This document shows positions 46,610 through 56,092 of a stretch of 64,000 nt of DNA, one piece after another. Both the position numbers and the translations under genes were made by a program. This DNA is from Methylobacillus flagellatus KT (GTDB lineage Bacteria > Pseudomonadota > Gammaproteobacteria > Burkholderiales > Methylophilaceae). Numbering within the stretch: position 1 is the first letter of the stretch; each line of letters begins with the position of its first letter. The notes beneath the pieces are model-generated. The model had not been told where the DNA came from, did no database searches, and was given only the letters and a program-made list of their open reading frames with translations. The stretch is from assembly GCF_000013705.1 (NCBI RefSeq), contig NC_007947.1, forward strand, positions 1,364,001 to 1,428,000, given 5' to 3'.

Positions 46610-46837
46610 ATGGCACGTGACATGTTCAAACGCCGCCGCTACTGCCGCTTCTCGGCAGAGGGCATCAAGCAAGTGGATTACAAGGATGTTGATCTGCTGA
46701 AGGACTTCATCAACGAAAACGGCAAGATCATCCCAGCCCGTATTACTGGCACCAAGGCCAAGTATCAGCGTCAGCTGACGACTGCAGTGAAGCGCGCCCG
46801 CTTCCTTGCCCTCCTGCCATACACTGACAAGCACTAA
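46610..46837 (+). CDS. rpsR: 30S ribosomal protein S18
   Basis: Protein of 75 residues with the S18 signature [20 protein letters not shown] split around position 25-45 and [18 protein letters not shown]. It binds S6 on the ribosomal platform. Canonical position in the operon. Confidence 0.98.
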   Translation: MARDMFKRRRYCRFSAEGIKQVDYKDVDLLKDFINENGKIIPARITGTKAKYQRQLTTAVKRARFLALLPYTDKH

Positions 46838-46848
46838 GAGGTGACGCC

Positions 46849-47295
46849 ATGCAAGTTATTTTGTTGGAAAAAGTAGTTAACCTGGGCAATCTCGGCGACA
46901 TCGTCAAGGTAAAGGACGGCTATGGCCGCAACTTCCTGATACCTCAAGGCAAGGCAAAACGTGCGACAGAAGCCAACAAGGCAGAGTTCGAGGCACGCCG
47001 CGCCGAACTGGAAAAACAGCAGGCCGAGCAGCTGGCTGCCGCGCAAAAGCGTGGCGAGAAGCTGGCTGGCTTCATGCTGCAAGTGACTCAGAAGGCTGGC
47101 GTCGACGGCCGCTTGTTCGGGTCTGTGACCAATGGCGATATCGCTGAAGCGCTGACTGCTCAGGGCTTCGAAGTTTCTAAATCCGAAGTGCGCTTGCCAG
47201 AAGGTCCGCTCAAGGCGATTGGCGACTACCAGGTTCACATTGCGCTGCACCACGATGTTGTTGTCGAGATCACTGTTTCCGTGCTCGGCGAGTAA
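46849..47295 (+). CDS. rplI: 50S ribosomal protein L9
   Basis: Protein of 148 residues with N-terminal [34 protein letters not shown], then the long connecting helix ([17 protein letters not shown]) and the C-terminal domain. GAGGTGACGCC precedes the ATG. Followed by the operon terminator. Confidence 0.98.
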   Translation: MQVILLEKVVNLGNLGDIVKVKDGYGRNFLIPQGKAKRATEANKAEFEARRAELEKQQAEQLAAAQKRGEKLAGFMLQVTQKAGVDGRLFGSVTNGDIAEALTAQGFEVSKSEVRLPEGPLKAIGDYQVHIALHHDVVVEITVSVLGE

Positions 47296-47321
47296 TACTG
47301 CATCCGGCTTTCAAGCCATCG

Positions 47322-47352
47322 AAAGGGCTGCCATCGGCAGCCCTTTTGTTTT
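47322..47352 (+). terminator. rpsF-priB-rpsR-rplI operon terminator
   Basis: AAAGGGCTGCC-ATC-GGCAGCCCTTT stem followed by TGTTTT. Confidence 0.9.
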
Positions 47353-47418
47353 GAAGATTCCAGCGCATATTGCCGAGAACGGGCAACCAACCCGCAAGCC
47401 TAATTGTTATAATGCGCC

Positions 47419-48807
47419 ATGGCTGACGACACACTAGAATCCCTGAAACTTCCCCCGCATTCCGTAGAGGCAGAGCAATCAGTATTGGGCGGCCTGCTGC
47501 TTGAAAATGAGGCGATGGACCGCATTGCCGATATCCTCGGCGCCGACGATTTCTACCGGCATGATCACAAACTGATCTTCCAGCACATCAGCCGCCTGTT
47601 CGAGCGCAGCAAGCCCGCCGATATCGTGACCGTGGCCGAGTCGCTGGAGAATTCGGCTGAGCTGTCCAGTGTCGGCGGGCTCGCATACCTCGCTGCATTG
47701 GCCCAGAATACCCCGACTGCAGCCAACATCCGCCGCTATGCGGAAATTGTGCGTGAGCGCTCTGTGATGCGCAAACTGGTCGAGGTGGGTTCCAGCATTG
47801 CGGAGAGTGCCTATAATCCGTTGGGCCGAGATGCCCAGCAGCTGCTGGATGAAGCAGAAGCCAAGATTTTCCAGATCGCGGAAGGTGGCAAGCGCTCGAC
47901 CCAGGGCTTTCTCGATATGAAGACCCTGTTACCGCAGGTGGCCGACCGTATCGACTATCTTTATCAACGCGACAATCATACCGATGTCACCGGTATACCG
48001 ACTGGGTTTACTGACCTGGATGCGATGACTTCTGGCATGCAGCCCGGAGACTTGATTATCGTCGCAGGCCGTCCTTCCATGGGCAAGACCTCGTTCTCGC
48101 TCAATATCGCCGAGAATGTCGCCCTGGACACTGGATTGCCCGTCGCTGTCTTTTCCATGGAAATGGGGGCGACACAGTTGGTGACCCGGATGATCGGCTC
48201 CGTTGGCAAGCTTGATCAGCATCGCATGCGCAACGGTAACCTGGAGGATGAAGACTGGGTGCGCCTGACGACGGCGCTGGGCAAGCTCAACGAAGCGCCC
48301 ATCTACATCGATGAGGGCGCTGGCCTGAGTTCATTCGAAGTGCGCGCGCGAGCGCGACGCCTGCATCGGCAGGTCGGCAAGCTTGGCCTGATCGTGATCG
48401 ACTATCTGCAGCTGATGACAGGTGCCTCATCCGGCGGCGGCAGGAGCGAGAACCGCGCCACGGAAATTTCCGAAATCTCGCGCTCGCTCAAAGCCCTGGC
48501 GAAAGAACTGGACGTGCCCCTGATCGCGTTATCCCAGCTCAACCGCAGTGTGGAGCAGCGGCCAGACAAGCGACCGGTCATGTCGGACTTGCGCGAGTCT
48601 GGCGCGATCGAGCAGGATGCCGACTTGATCCTGTTCATCTATCGCGATCAGGTCTACAACCCGGATAGCCCGGACAAGGGCACCGCCGAGATCATCATCG
48701 CCAAGCAGCGTAACGGTCCGATCGGCCGCGTGCGTCTGACCTTCCTTGGCGAAAACACCCGCTTCGAGAATTTCGTGGGGCAGTATCAAGATAATTATGG
48801 CGAGTAG
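47419..48807 (+). CDS. dnaB: Replicative DNA helicase DnaB
   Basis: Hexameric helicase of 462 residues. The N-terminal DnaB domain begins [21 protein letters not shown]. The RecA-like motor has Walker [12 protein letters not shown], Walker [11 protein letters not shown], and [15 protein letters not shown] near the arginine finger. No intein is present. Placed after the rplI terminator and followed by alr and radA, a common proteobacterial order. Confidence 0.98.
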
Positions 48808-48809
48808 GC

Positions 48810-49883
48810 ATGCGTGCGACCACAGCGACGATTGACCTGGGCGCGCTGCGCCATAACCTGAATCTCGTACGCCAGCGTGCGCCGGGCTCCAGGGTGCTGG
48901 CGGTGGTCAAGGCGGATGCCTACGGACACGGCCTGCTGCGGGTTGCGCCGGGGCTGGCGGAGGCCGACGGTTTTGGCGTATTGCGCCTGGAAGAGGCCCT
49001 GGCATTGCGAGAGGCGGGCTATCGCCAACGCCTGCTACTGCTGGAAGGAATATTCAGCATGGATGAGCTGGGCGCCGCCGCCCAGCACGGCATCAGTGTT
49101 GTCGTGCACAACGCACAGCAGCTCGCCATGTTCGAGGCAATGGCAGCTGCCTCCGTCAAGCCTATCTCGGTATTCCTCAAAATGAACAGCGGCATGAATC
49201 GACTGGGATTCAAGTCTCAGGCCTACAAACAAGCGTTGCAGCGGCTGGAGGCTTGTCCTGTGGTAGCAGACGTCAGCTTGATGACGCATTTCGCCACAGC
49301 GGATGAAGAGCGGGGCATTGCCGACCAGCTCAAGGAGTTCGATGCTGTGACGGCAGGCTGGCACCATCCCGTCAGCCTGGCCAATTCTGCCGCAATCTTG
49401 CGTTTCCCGGAGGCTCATCGCGATTGGGTGAGACCCGGCATCATATTGTATGGCGCATCCCCGGTTTCAGGCGTCAGTGCGGCCAGTTTCGGGCTGCGGC
49501 CCGCTATGCGTTTCACTAGCGAAGTGATCGCAGTGCAAACGCTGGAGGCCGGGGATATCCTCGGATACGGTGCGCGTTTCACCGCTACGCAGGCAACCAG
49601 GGTCGCGATTGTCGCCTGCGGATATGCGGACGGCTATCCGCGCCATGCGCCCAACGGTACGCCTATCGCCATCGACGGGCATCGCACCCAAACCCTGGGA
49701 CGCGTCTCCATGGACATGCTGTTTGCCGACATCAGCCAGTTGCCCGATGCCGATGTCGGCAGCCAGGTGGAACTCTGGGGCGAGGTTGTGCCTGTGGATG
49801 CCGTTGCCGAAGCCGCGGGTACGGTAGGGTACGAGTTGTTGTGCGCGGTGGCGCCGCGCGTGGTGTTCAAGGTGACAGGCTGA
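48810..49883 (+). CDS. alr: Alanine racemase
   Basis: PLP enzyme that makes D-alanine for peptidoglycan, 357 residues. The PLP lysine is in [10 protein letters not shown] near residue 33, the catalytic Tyr in ILGYGARF, and SMDMLFAD lies in the C-terminal barrel domain. The ATG is 3 bases after dnaB; the TGA overlaps the radA start (TGATG). Confidence 0.97.
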
Positions 49884-51244
49884 TGGCGAAGGCAAAAACG
49901 GCGTATAGCTGTACCGAGTGCGGCGGACAAACCCCGAAGTGGCAAGGGCAATGTCCCTCGTGCATGGCATGGAATACATTGGTCGAAAGCGTGGTGGAAG
50001 CTGCCCCCAGCCAGAACCGTTATGCCGCGCTTGCGCAATCCAGCGGTTTGCAGAAGTTGGCCGATGTCGAGGCTGCGGATGTGCCGCGCCACCCAACGGG
50101 CATCCACGAATTCGATCGGGTTCTGGGTGGGGGGCTGGTGCCGGGCGGCGTGGTGTTGATCGGGGGAGATCCCGGCATCGGCAAGTCCACCTTGCTATTG
50201 CAGACCTTGTGTCATATCGGCGGTATGCGCAAGGCCGTCTATGTCTCAGGTGAAGAGTCCGCACAGCAGATCGCCATGCGTGCCAAACGATTGGGCCTTG
50301 ACGCCGGTCCGGTCGAGCTGCTGGCGGAAATCAGCCTCGAAAAGATCTTGGCTATCCTGCAGCAGCACAAGCCCGAAGTGGCTGTTATCGACTCGATACA
50401 GACCTTGTACTCCGAGGCCTTGCAATCTGCGCCTGGTTCCGTGGCGCAAGTCCGGGAATGCTCCGCCCAGCTGACGCGTTTCGCCAAGCAGACCGGTGTG
50501 ACCATGATTTTGGTCGGGCACGTGACCAAGGAGGGATCTCTCGCCGGACCACGCGTCCTGGAGCATATAGTCGATACCGTACTGTATTTCGAAGGGGGCC
50601 AGAACTCCAGCTTCCGGCTGGTGCGCGCCTTCAAAAACCGTTTTGGCGCCGTGAACGAACTGGGCGTGTTCGCCATGACCGAGAAGGGGCTGCGCGAGGT
50701 CAGCAATCCTTCAGCGTTATTCCTGTCGCATCATGCAGAACAGGTTGCAGGTTCCTGCATCACCGTAACGCAGGAAGGGAGCAGGCCGCTCCTGGTGGAA
50801 GTGCAGGCACTGGTGGACGAGGCGCATGCGCCCAATCCCAAGCGCCTGTGCGTCGGCCTGGAACAGAACCGGCTTGCCATGCTGCTGGCCGTCCTGCACC
50901 GCCATGCCGGCGTAGCCTGCTTTGACCAGGACGTATTCATCAATGCCGTTGGGGGCGTCAGGATCAGCGAGCCTGCTGTGGATCTCGCCGTGCTGCTTGC
51001 AATTGTTTCCTCACTAAAAAACAAACCCCTGAACAATAAATTGATCGTATTCGGCGAGGTTGGCCTGGCAGGCGAGGTCCGCCCGGTGCAGCGCGGCCAG
51101 GAGCGCTTGCGGGAGGCCGCCAAGCTCGGCTTCACCCACGCCATCGTTCCCAAGGCCAACTTGCCCAAGCAAGTGATCGATGGCTTGGACGTCAAAGGAG
51201 TGGAGCGCCTCGACCAGGCTTTGCAGCTGTTGCGTAACGGGTGA
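49883..51244 (+). CDS. radA: DNA repair protein RadA
   Basis: RecA-related helicase-like branch-migration factor of 453 residues. An N-terminal C4 zinc finger (CTECGGQTPKWQGQCPSC), Walker A GGDPGIGKST, the RadA-specific KNRFG motif, and a C-terminal Lon-protease-like domain (FINAVGGVRISEPAVDLAV) are all visible. The start at 49883 is set by the zinc-finger N-terminus; the frame from 49841 is inside alr. Confidence 0.97.
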   Translation: MAKAKTAYSCTECGGQTPKWQGQCPSCMAWNTLVESVVEAAPSQNRYAALAQSSGLQKLADVEAADVPRHPTGIHEFDRVLGGGLVPGGVVLIGGDPGIGKSTLLLQTLCHIGGMRKAVYVSGEESAQQIAMRAKRLGLDAGPVELLAEISLEKILAILQQHKPEVAVIDSIQTLYSEALQSAPGSVAQVRECSAQLTRFAKQTGVTMILVGHVTKEGSLAGPRVLEHIVDTVLYFEGGQNSSFRLVRAFKNRFGAVNELGVFAMTEKGLREVSNPSALFLSHHAEQVAGSCITVTQEGSRPLLVEVQALVDEAHAPNPKRLCVGLEQNRLAMLLAVLHRHAGVACFDQDVFINAVGGVRISEPAVDLAVLLAIVSSLKNKPLNNKLIVFGEVGLAGEVRPVQRGQERLREAAKLGFTHAIVPKANLPKQVIDGLDVKGVERLDQALQLLRNG

Positions 51245-51341
51245 GCCATTAGGCTTATGATTTATTACGATAAATGAAGAATGATGCTGTCATTATCCAT
51301 CGACCGTGCTGCCAAATTAAGCATTTTCTTGGGCAAAACCC

Positions 51342-51371
51342 TTGGTCAGTGCCTGAGATTTAATATATAAT
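51342..51371 (+). promoter_or_regulatory. tRNA-Ser promoter
   Basis: TTGGTC, 18-bp spacer, TATAAT, with the mature tRNA beginning 16 bases downstream of the -10. Confidence 0.65.
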
Positions 51372-51386
51372 CCGGCCTCGTTTTGC

Positions 51387-51476
51387 GGAGAGGTGGATGA
51401 GTGGTTTAAGTCACCACCCTGGAAAGGTGGCACAGGGGCAACTCTGTCGAGGGTTCGAATCCCTCCCTCTCCGCCA
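51387..51476 (+). tRNA. tRNA-Ser (anticodon GGA)
   Basis: Class II tRNA with acceptor GGAGAGG/CCTCTCC, anticodon stem CCACC/GGTGG around loop CTGGAAA (anticodon GGA), a long variable arm, T-loop GGTTCGAATCC and an encoded CCA end. Confidence 0.98.
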
Positions 51477-51793
51477 GGTTACTCAAGACCCCGATATATC
51501 GGGGTCTTTGCATTTCTGGCCTATCAATTCCAGTCTTGATGGCACCCTCCCTCATACTCAACATCATGCAGTCCCTTTGCTAAATCGCTACCGGTGCGTT
51601 CTGAAGGGCTGAATGAAATTCCTACAGCGGTTTCAGGTATCCCTGGCTTATGTTCTCCACTCGATTAAAGCACCATGCTAGACAGTATGAACGCTTGAGC
51701 GAATGTTGCTTCACTATCTTGGTGTCGCCTTACTCCCATCGCTTACGCAGAAATTCTTTTCTTAAAATCTATCTTTGCCAAGGAGGACTGACC
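51477..51793 (+). other. tRNA-Ser terminator and intergenic space
   Basis: A perfect 12-bp inverted repeat (AAGACCCCGATA and complement, 51485-51508) followed by TTTGCATTT terminates the tRNA transcript. The remaining about 280 bases hold no recognisable gene; the promoter of the following secreted-protein gene is not obvious. Confidence 0.6.
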
Positions 51794-52150
51794 ATGAGAG
51801 CGAACCTTTTAGTGTTATTGGCTTTAACCGTGGCATATCCGGCAGCAGCTGATATGGCGCAAGACAATATTGTCATTGCAGGTGCAGCAGGAACAGGTGC
51901 GACAGGAACCTCGCCTAGTACTTCTCCAAGCACCTCACCTAGTGATACAACAGGTACAACAGGTACAACAGGTACAACAGGTACAACAGGTACAACAGGT
52001 ACAACAGGTACAACAGATCCGGGTGCTCCAGGAACGCCGCCAGGTATTCCGCACGGCGCACCAGCCGGATCTCCCTCCAGCCCGGGCTCCACGCTAGATA
52101 ATGGGGCAGAACCGTATGGGCAAGGCAACATCAGAGGAATCGGGCAATAA
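51794..52150 (+). CDS. Secreted low-complexity Thr/Gly/Pro-rich protein with tandem repeat
   Basis: Protein of 118 residues from ATG 51794 (CAAGGAGGACTGACC upstream is a strong ribosome-binding site). Signal peptide MRANLLVLLALTVAYPAAA; mature chain starts DMAQDN. Then come a Ser/Thr/Pro stretch (TSPSTSPSTSPS), seven perfect Thr-Thr-Gly units plus one ending in Asp, a Gly/Pro-rich segment and a tail GNIRGIGQ. No cysteines and no known domain. Low complexity suggests an extended surface or periplasmic linker-like protein; the function is unknown. Confidence 0.75.
   Translation: MRANLLVLLALTVAYPAAADMAQDNIVIAGAAGTGATGTSPSTSPSTSPSDTTGTTGTTGTTGTTGTTGTTGTTDPGAPGTPPGIPHGAPAGSPSSPGSTLDNGAEPYGQGNIRGIGQ
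51947..52018 (+). repeat. 9-bp tandem repeat (ACAACAGGT) inside the coding region
   Basis: Seven identical copies of ACAACAGGT followed by one copy ending GAT, 72 bases in all, in frame as Thr-Thr-Gly. Each unit is a whole number of codons, so copy-number change would alter length without breaking the frame. Confidence 0.97.
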
Positions 52151-52181
52151 GCATCACCGGATAGTGCTTGGTGAGTGAATG

Positions 52182-52215
52182 AACCCGTCTCAATGCAGAT
52201 CGAGACGGGTTTTTC
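52182..52215 (+). terminator. Terminator of the repeat-protein gene
   Basis: AACCCGTCTC-N10-GAGACGGGTT stem followed by TTTTC. Confidence 0.85.
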
Positions 52216-52233
52216 ATGTTTGTTATTTTTTAT

Positions 52234-52728
52234 TTATTCAAGCGCCGGGGATGAGCTATTGTCTGTCTCAGGCATGTAGGCAAATATCCAGTCTATATAG
52301 GCTTTTTTCTTTTCAAATTCCTGGTAGGGCGGCGGGAAGTTCCGAGTTTTGAAAGGGCGGTCGCCCGAGAGGCTATATATGCCCATGATGCCGCCGCTGG
52401 GTGCATAAAGCAGGCCCCAGCCTTCTCTTTGCGTGACGGGGTCGATATAGAGTTTGCGCAAATGGCGTTGTGGGGTGGGGAAGCGGTTGTCCTTTAATAG
52501 CGAGTCCAGTGTAGGCGGAAACTGTTTCACCATGCCGGGAGACTGGTTGTAATAGGACCCGATGGCTTTGCGGATGGTGTCGCCTACCTTTATCAGCTCT
52601 TGTTCGCGCTCGCGCCGCTGCATGTCGCTCCAGCGGTTTCCCGCTTCAGCCAGGGCTAATCCCATGAGGATGATCACAAGCAGCGCGCCCATCAGCGCCA
52701 TGCCTTGCTGCTGCTTACCATTCGGCAT
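52234..52728 (-). CDS. Atypical pseudopilin-like protein, last gene of the secretion cluster
   Basis: Protein of 164 residues from ATG 52728, overlapping the preceding gene by 14 bases. A short basic leader (MPNGKQQQG) precedes a hydrophobic helix (MALMGALLVIILMGLALAEAG) followed by a helical linker, as in type IV-like prepilins. The Glu expected at position +5 is missing (G in its place). The C-terminal half (LRKLYIDPVTQREGWGLLY, IYSLSGDRPFK) resembles the pseudopilin beta region with an IDP/W motif shared with the next two proteins. Probably a minor pseudopilin; whether it is processed is unclear. Confidence 0.7.
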   Translation of the reverse strand: MPNGKQQQGMALMGALLVIILMGLALAEAGNRWSDMQRREREQELIKVGDTIRKAIGSYYNQSPGMVKQFPPTLDSLLKDNRFPTPQRHLRKLYIDPVTQREGWGLLYAPSGGIMGIYSLSGDRPFKTRNFPPPYQEFEKKKAYIDWIFAYMPETDNSSSPALE

Positions 52729-53116
52729 AGTAGCTCCCGTCCGCGGCCATGGCCTCCGAGCCGCTGCGGATGTCATAGATTTCGCCTGGGATATTGGTAT
52801 TCTCCGGCGGCACCAGCATCCAGGTCTCGGTACTTTCGGTAATGGGGTCTTCCGGGATCGCGCGCAGGTACTTGCGTTCCACCAAGTCATACAGGGTGTC
52901 GGGATAACGCCCGGTATCGCTGTAAAACTTGTCGATGGCATCGCGCATGACGATGAGGTCATGCTTGAGAGAGTTCTCGCGGGCGCGGTCTATGCTGGAG
53001 AAATAGCGCGGCGTGACCAGGCTCAGCAGCGTGGCGATGATGGCGAGCACCACCAGTACCTCAATCAGGGTGAATCCCAATATCCTTGCTGGTTTTTGTC
53101 CTGGAATTGGCCGCAT
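52715..53116 (-). CDS. GspG/GspH-like pseudopilin
   Basis: Protein of 133 residues with a classic prepilin cleavage site ILG-FTLIEVLVVLAII, where Glu is at +5. Helical stem (DRARENSLKHDLIVMRDAID), then KFYSDTGRYPDTLYDLVERKYL and IPEDPITE, as in GspG-type pseudopilins, but with a diverged C-terminus (NIPGEIYDIRSGSE). Start 53116 is chosen; a Met three codons upstream (53125) is equally possible, since neither has a good ribosome-binding site. Co-transcribed with its neighbours. Confidence 0.85.
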   Translation of the reverse strand: MRPIPGQKPARILGFTLIEVLVVLAIIATLLSLVTPRYFSSIDRARENSLKHDLIVMRDAIDKFYSDTGRYPDTLYDLVERKYLRAIPEDPITESTETWMLVPPENTNIPGEIYDIRSGSEAMAADGSYYAEW

Positions 53117-53118
53117 GC

Positions 53119-53604
53119 TTACCATTCCCGGTACGGCTGCTGGTTGAGCCCGGTATCGCCGGAGAGGGAATAGACGTCGTAGACGTCCTCGCCCTCGGCA
53201 GGCTCCTCGAACGAGCTGGCATAGCTGCGCTTGCCCCAGGTGGCTTCATTCGGCAGCTCGGGATCGGAGGCGAAGGGGTCGCGCGGAATGCTGCGCAGGA
53301 AGTGGATTTTGCGCTTCTTGGGGTCGCGCGGGTTTTCCACGCCCTGCACCAGGATTTGCAGGCTGGGGGGATAGCCGGATTGCCCTGGGGTTTTCTTGAT
53401 GAGCCCGTCATCTACGGCTTTCTTGTAAGCGTCGATTGCATCGCGCAATTGCCAGAGGTGGCGCTTGAGTTCCTGTTCCTTGGCGCGCTTGGCCGTCACC
53501 TGCATCACGGGCGCGGCCGAGCTGAGGATCAGCGCCAGCAGCACCAGCGCCACCATGAGCTCGATCAATGTAAAGCCGTAAGATGGTTTCGAGCACTGCT
53601 TCAT
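53119..53604 (-). CDS. GspG-like pseudopilin
   Basis: Protein of 161 residues, prepilin site YG-FTLIELMVALVLLA with Glu +5, stem KRAKEQELKRHLWQLRDAIDAYKKA, and a GspG-like end (FLRSIPRDPFA, DVYSLSGDTGLN). The ATG overlaps the secretin stop (ATGA). It would need the housekeeping prepilin peptidase encoded elsewhere. Confidence 0.87.
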   Translation of the reverse strand: MKQCSKPSYGFTLIELMVALVLLALILSSAAPVMQVTAKRAKEQELKRHLWQLRDAIDAYKKAVDDGLIKKTPGQSGYPPSLQILVQGVENPRDPKKRKIHFLRSIPRDPFASDPELPNEATWGKRSYASSFEEPAEGEDVYDVYSLSGDTGLNQQPYREW

Positions 53605-55562
53605 TGTTGCTCATCCGGGCTCGCAATGTCTTCCACCGGACGCATGACCGATCCGGCAAAGGAACGGTCCGACTCGGCGCGTTCGGCCTGGATTTCCTGC
53701 GGGGTCTTGACCGGTGTAGCAGGTGCGGCTTGCGCGGTGACGGTGCCTGGTTCCGCGGCCCGGCCCGGCCTAGATGCGCTGCGGTCTATCCCGGCCGGGA
53801 AGGTTGTGTAGATGGCATTTTCCGGGGTGAGGTTGCTGATGATGCGTGGCGTGATAAACAGGGCGATCTCTTTCTTGCTTAGGTCGTTGTTATTGTTGTT
53901 GAACAGTTTGCCGATCAGTGGCAGTTTGGAAAGCCCCGGCACGCCGTTTGTGATCTTCTGTTCGTCGTTGCGCATCAGGCCCGCAAGGATTTGTGTTTCT
54001 CCATCCTTCAATCGCAGGATGGTGCTGGCATTGCGGGTGCCTATGGTATAGGTGACGGTGCCGGAACTCGTCTCCATGCGGTCGGTCTGGTTGCTGACTT
54101 CCAGTCCAATCTTGATCGATACCTCATCGCGCAGCAGGATGGTGGGCTCGACGTCGAGTTTGACCCCTACCTCGATGTAGTTCACCGTCTGCGATATAAA
54201 GCCGGTGGAGTTGGCGACGCTGGTAAGCACCGGGATGCGATCGCCGACGTGGATCTTGGCCTTTTCGCGGTTCTTGACGCGGATATGCGGATTGGCCAGC
54301 AGGTTGGTGTCGGTGTCCTGCTGCAGCAGGTTCAGTGCCAGCACTGGGTCGCTGATGCTGAAGACGCCGAGGTTGGAATTGAAGTTCTTGAGCTCGTTGA
54401 TGGTGAGCTTGCCTGGCGTGAGCGTGGTGGTGCCGTTGACGGTATCGCGACCCTGCACGTCGAGGCTGACATTGGTGGGATAGCGGATGCCGATGTTCTC
54501 CAGGCTGCGGCGGTTGATTTCCAGCACCTCGACCTCGAGCATGACTTCCGGCTCGGCCATGTCTTGCGACATGATGAGCTTCTCCGCGGTGCGGATCGCT
54601 TCCGGCGTATCCCGCATCACCAAGGTGTTGAGTTTCTCGTCGATATAGATGTCCTTGGTCTTCACCACGGTCTTGATCATGGCCATGAGCTTCTTGGCAT
54701 CGGTGTTGCTCAGGTAGAAGCTGCGCACGAAGGTTTCCTGGTATTCCTGGCTGCGGCTCAAGGGGTAGATCAGCAGGGTGTTGTCATTGAGCACTTTCTT
54801 GCCGAGCTGGTTGCTCGCGAGGATGACATCAATGGCTTCCTCGATCGGCGTGTTGCGCAGGAAAACGCTGGTGCGCTGGTCGCTGCGCAGTTCCTGGTCG
54901 TAGGTGAAGTTGATCGCGGCGGCCTGCGAGATGAACTCGAACACTGACTTGATGGTGATATCCTTGAATTCCAACGAAATGGGACGCTTGAAGGAAGAGC
55001 GGATGTGAGGCGGGTTCACCACCTTGTCCATGCGTTTCTGCTCGATCTGCTCGAACAGGGCGCGCGCGCTGCGGTTGCTGGAATCTTCCGCCAATACCGT
55101 GCGCGCCAGGTTCTGCGCGCCTTCCCAGTCCTGCTTGGCGAGCAGTTCGTCGGCGCGCTGCATCATGGCGTCGTGCGTGGTGGCGATGCGCATCTGCTGG
55201 ATGCCGTTCTGCGCACGCTGGTTCTGGCTGTCGAGCTCGAGCACGCGCCGGTAGGCGATGTCGGCTTCGCCCCAGCGTTTTTGCCGCTTGAGCTGGTCCG
55301 CCTCCTTGAGCAGGATGGCAAGCTGAATGTCCTGCTGCTGCTTGAGGTAGTTGCGGTATTCCGGATTGTCGGGGAAGGTGCGCACCAGGCTCTTGAGCCG
55401 CTCTATCCCGGCCTCGACCTGTCCGGCGTTGATCATGTCCCTGGCTTGCTGGAACTCCAGGTTGGTCTGGTTCTGCCGCATTTCCGTGCCGGAGCAGGCG
55501 GCGAGCATGATCGCGATAAATACCGCGCTGAATTTCAGGCTTGCGTGCGATGTGGTGTTCAA
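53601..55562 (-). CDS. gspD: Type II secretion-like secretin (GspD/PilQ family) lipoprotein
   Basis: Outer-membrane channel of 653 residues. Lipobox MLAAC (Cys 23); an N-terminal helical, TPR-like region (about 35-170) that is unusual for GspD; then STN/N-domain sequence (ISLEFKDITIKSVFEFISQ) and the secretin core (MLEVEVLEINRR, LANPHIRVKNREKAKIHVGDRIPV, GVPGLSKLPLIGKLF, ALFITPRII). A low-complexity C-terminal tail follows. The TPR-like plus secretin arrangement resembles secretins of MSHA-type and related systems. It overlaps both neighbours. Confidence 0.92.
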   Translation of the reverse strand: MNTTSHASLKFSAVFIAIMLAACSGTEMRQNQTNLEFQQARDMINAGQVEAGIERLKSLVRTFPDNPEYRNYLKQQQDIQLAILLKEADQLKRQKRWGEADIAYRRVLELDSQNQRAQNGIQQMRIATTHDAMMQRADELLAKQDWEGAQNLARTVLAEDSSNRSARALFEQIEQKRMDKVVNPPHIRSSFKRPISLEFKDITIKSVFEFISQAAAINFTYDQELRSDQRTSVFLRNTPIEEAIDVILASNQLGKKVLNDNTLLIYPLSRSQEYQETFVRSFYLSNTDAKKLMAMIKTVVKTKDIYIDEKLNTLVMRDTPEAIRTAEKLIMSQDMAEPEVMLEVEVLEINRRSLENIGIRYPTNVSLDVQGRDTVNGTTTLTPGKLTINELKNFNSNLGVFSISDPVLALNLLQQDTDTNLLANPHIRVKNREKAKIHVGDRIPVLTSVANSTGFISQTVNYIEVGVKLDVEPTILLRDEVSIKIGLEVSNQTDRMETSSGTVTYTIGTRNASTILRLKDGETQILAGLMRNDEQKITNGVPGLSKLPLIGKLFNNNNNDLSKKEIALFITPRIISNLTPENAIYTTFPAGIDRSASRPGRAAEPGTVTAQAAPATPVKTPQEIQAERAESDRSFAGSVMRPVEDIASPDEQQ

Positions 55563-56092
55563 TTGCTTTCTCCAATCATCAATGGCACATCAGCACGCAA
55601 TGGCTGATAGCTCAGGATCATGCGGGAAGGGGTGATTTCCTTGATCTTCCAGTCGCCGACGATATCGCCGGTCTTGACGCTGACATTTTTTTCTCCGAGG
55701 GAGAGAAAGACGGTGAATTGGCCGTGGTCCTCCAGCTTGCCCGCATACGTAAAGGGGACCGGTGGAATTTCCATGGCCTGCTGCACGATGGGTTGTTGTG
55801 CGGTTTCGGCCTGGGCGACGAGTTGCCCGCCGCCGAATAAATTGTGCTCGCTGTCCTGCCAGGGCGCGCGTTGCAGCTGGGCCACGTCCAGGGAGTCCGC
55901 ACCCGCTGGCCGGGCCTCGCCAGACGTCCTGGATTTCGGCTGATTCTTTACCTCGGTACTCACCCCTTGCGGACGCGATGCCGCGACGTGCACCTCGTCA
56001 GCCTGTTCGCCATTCAAGGCGGTCCACGCCGTGGCAGCCAGCGTCATGGTCAACGCGACCCATACCAGCCGCTGTCCCGGCGTCTGCTTCAT
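55559..56092 (-). CDS. PilP/GspC-like inner-membrane protein
   Basis: Protein of 177 residues: a short cytoplasmic end, one TM helix (LVWVALTMTLAATAWTAL), a Pro/Ala/Gln linker, and a C-terminal beta domain (PFTYAGKLEDHGQFTVFLS, VSVKTGDIVGDWKIKEI) of the PilP/GspC homology-region type. It would connect the inner-membrane platform to the secretin. ATG 56092 is set by the TM start; the longer reading from 56446 is out of the gene. Confidence 0.8.
   Translation of the reverse strand: MKQTPGQRLVWVALTMTLAATAWTALNGEQADEVHVAASRPQGVSTEVKNQPKSRTSGEARPAGADSLDVAQLQRAPWQDSEHNLFGGGQLVAQAETAQQPIVQQAMEIPPVPFTYAGKLEDHGQFTVFLSLGEKNVSVKTGDIVGDWKIKEITPSRMILSYQPLRADVPLMIGESN

Noticed and set aside
51947..52018. 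Tandem repeat considered as a CRISPR array
   Set aside because: Nine-base units are contiguous, without spacers, and are in frame inside a protein gene.
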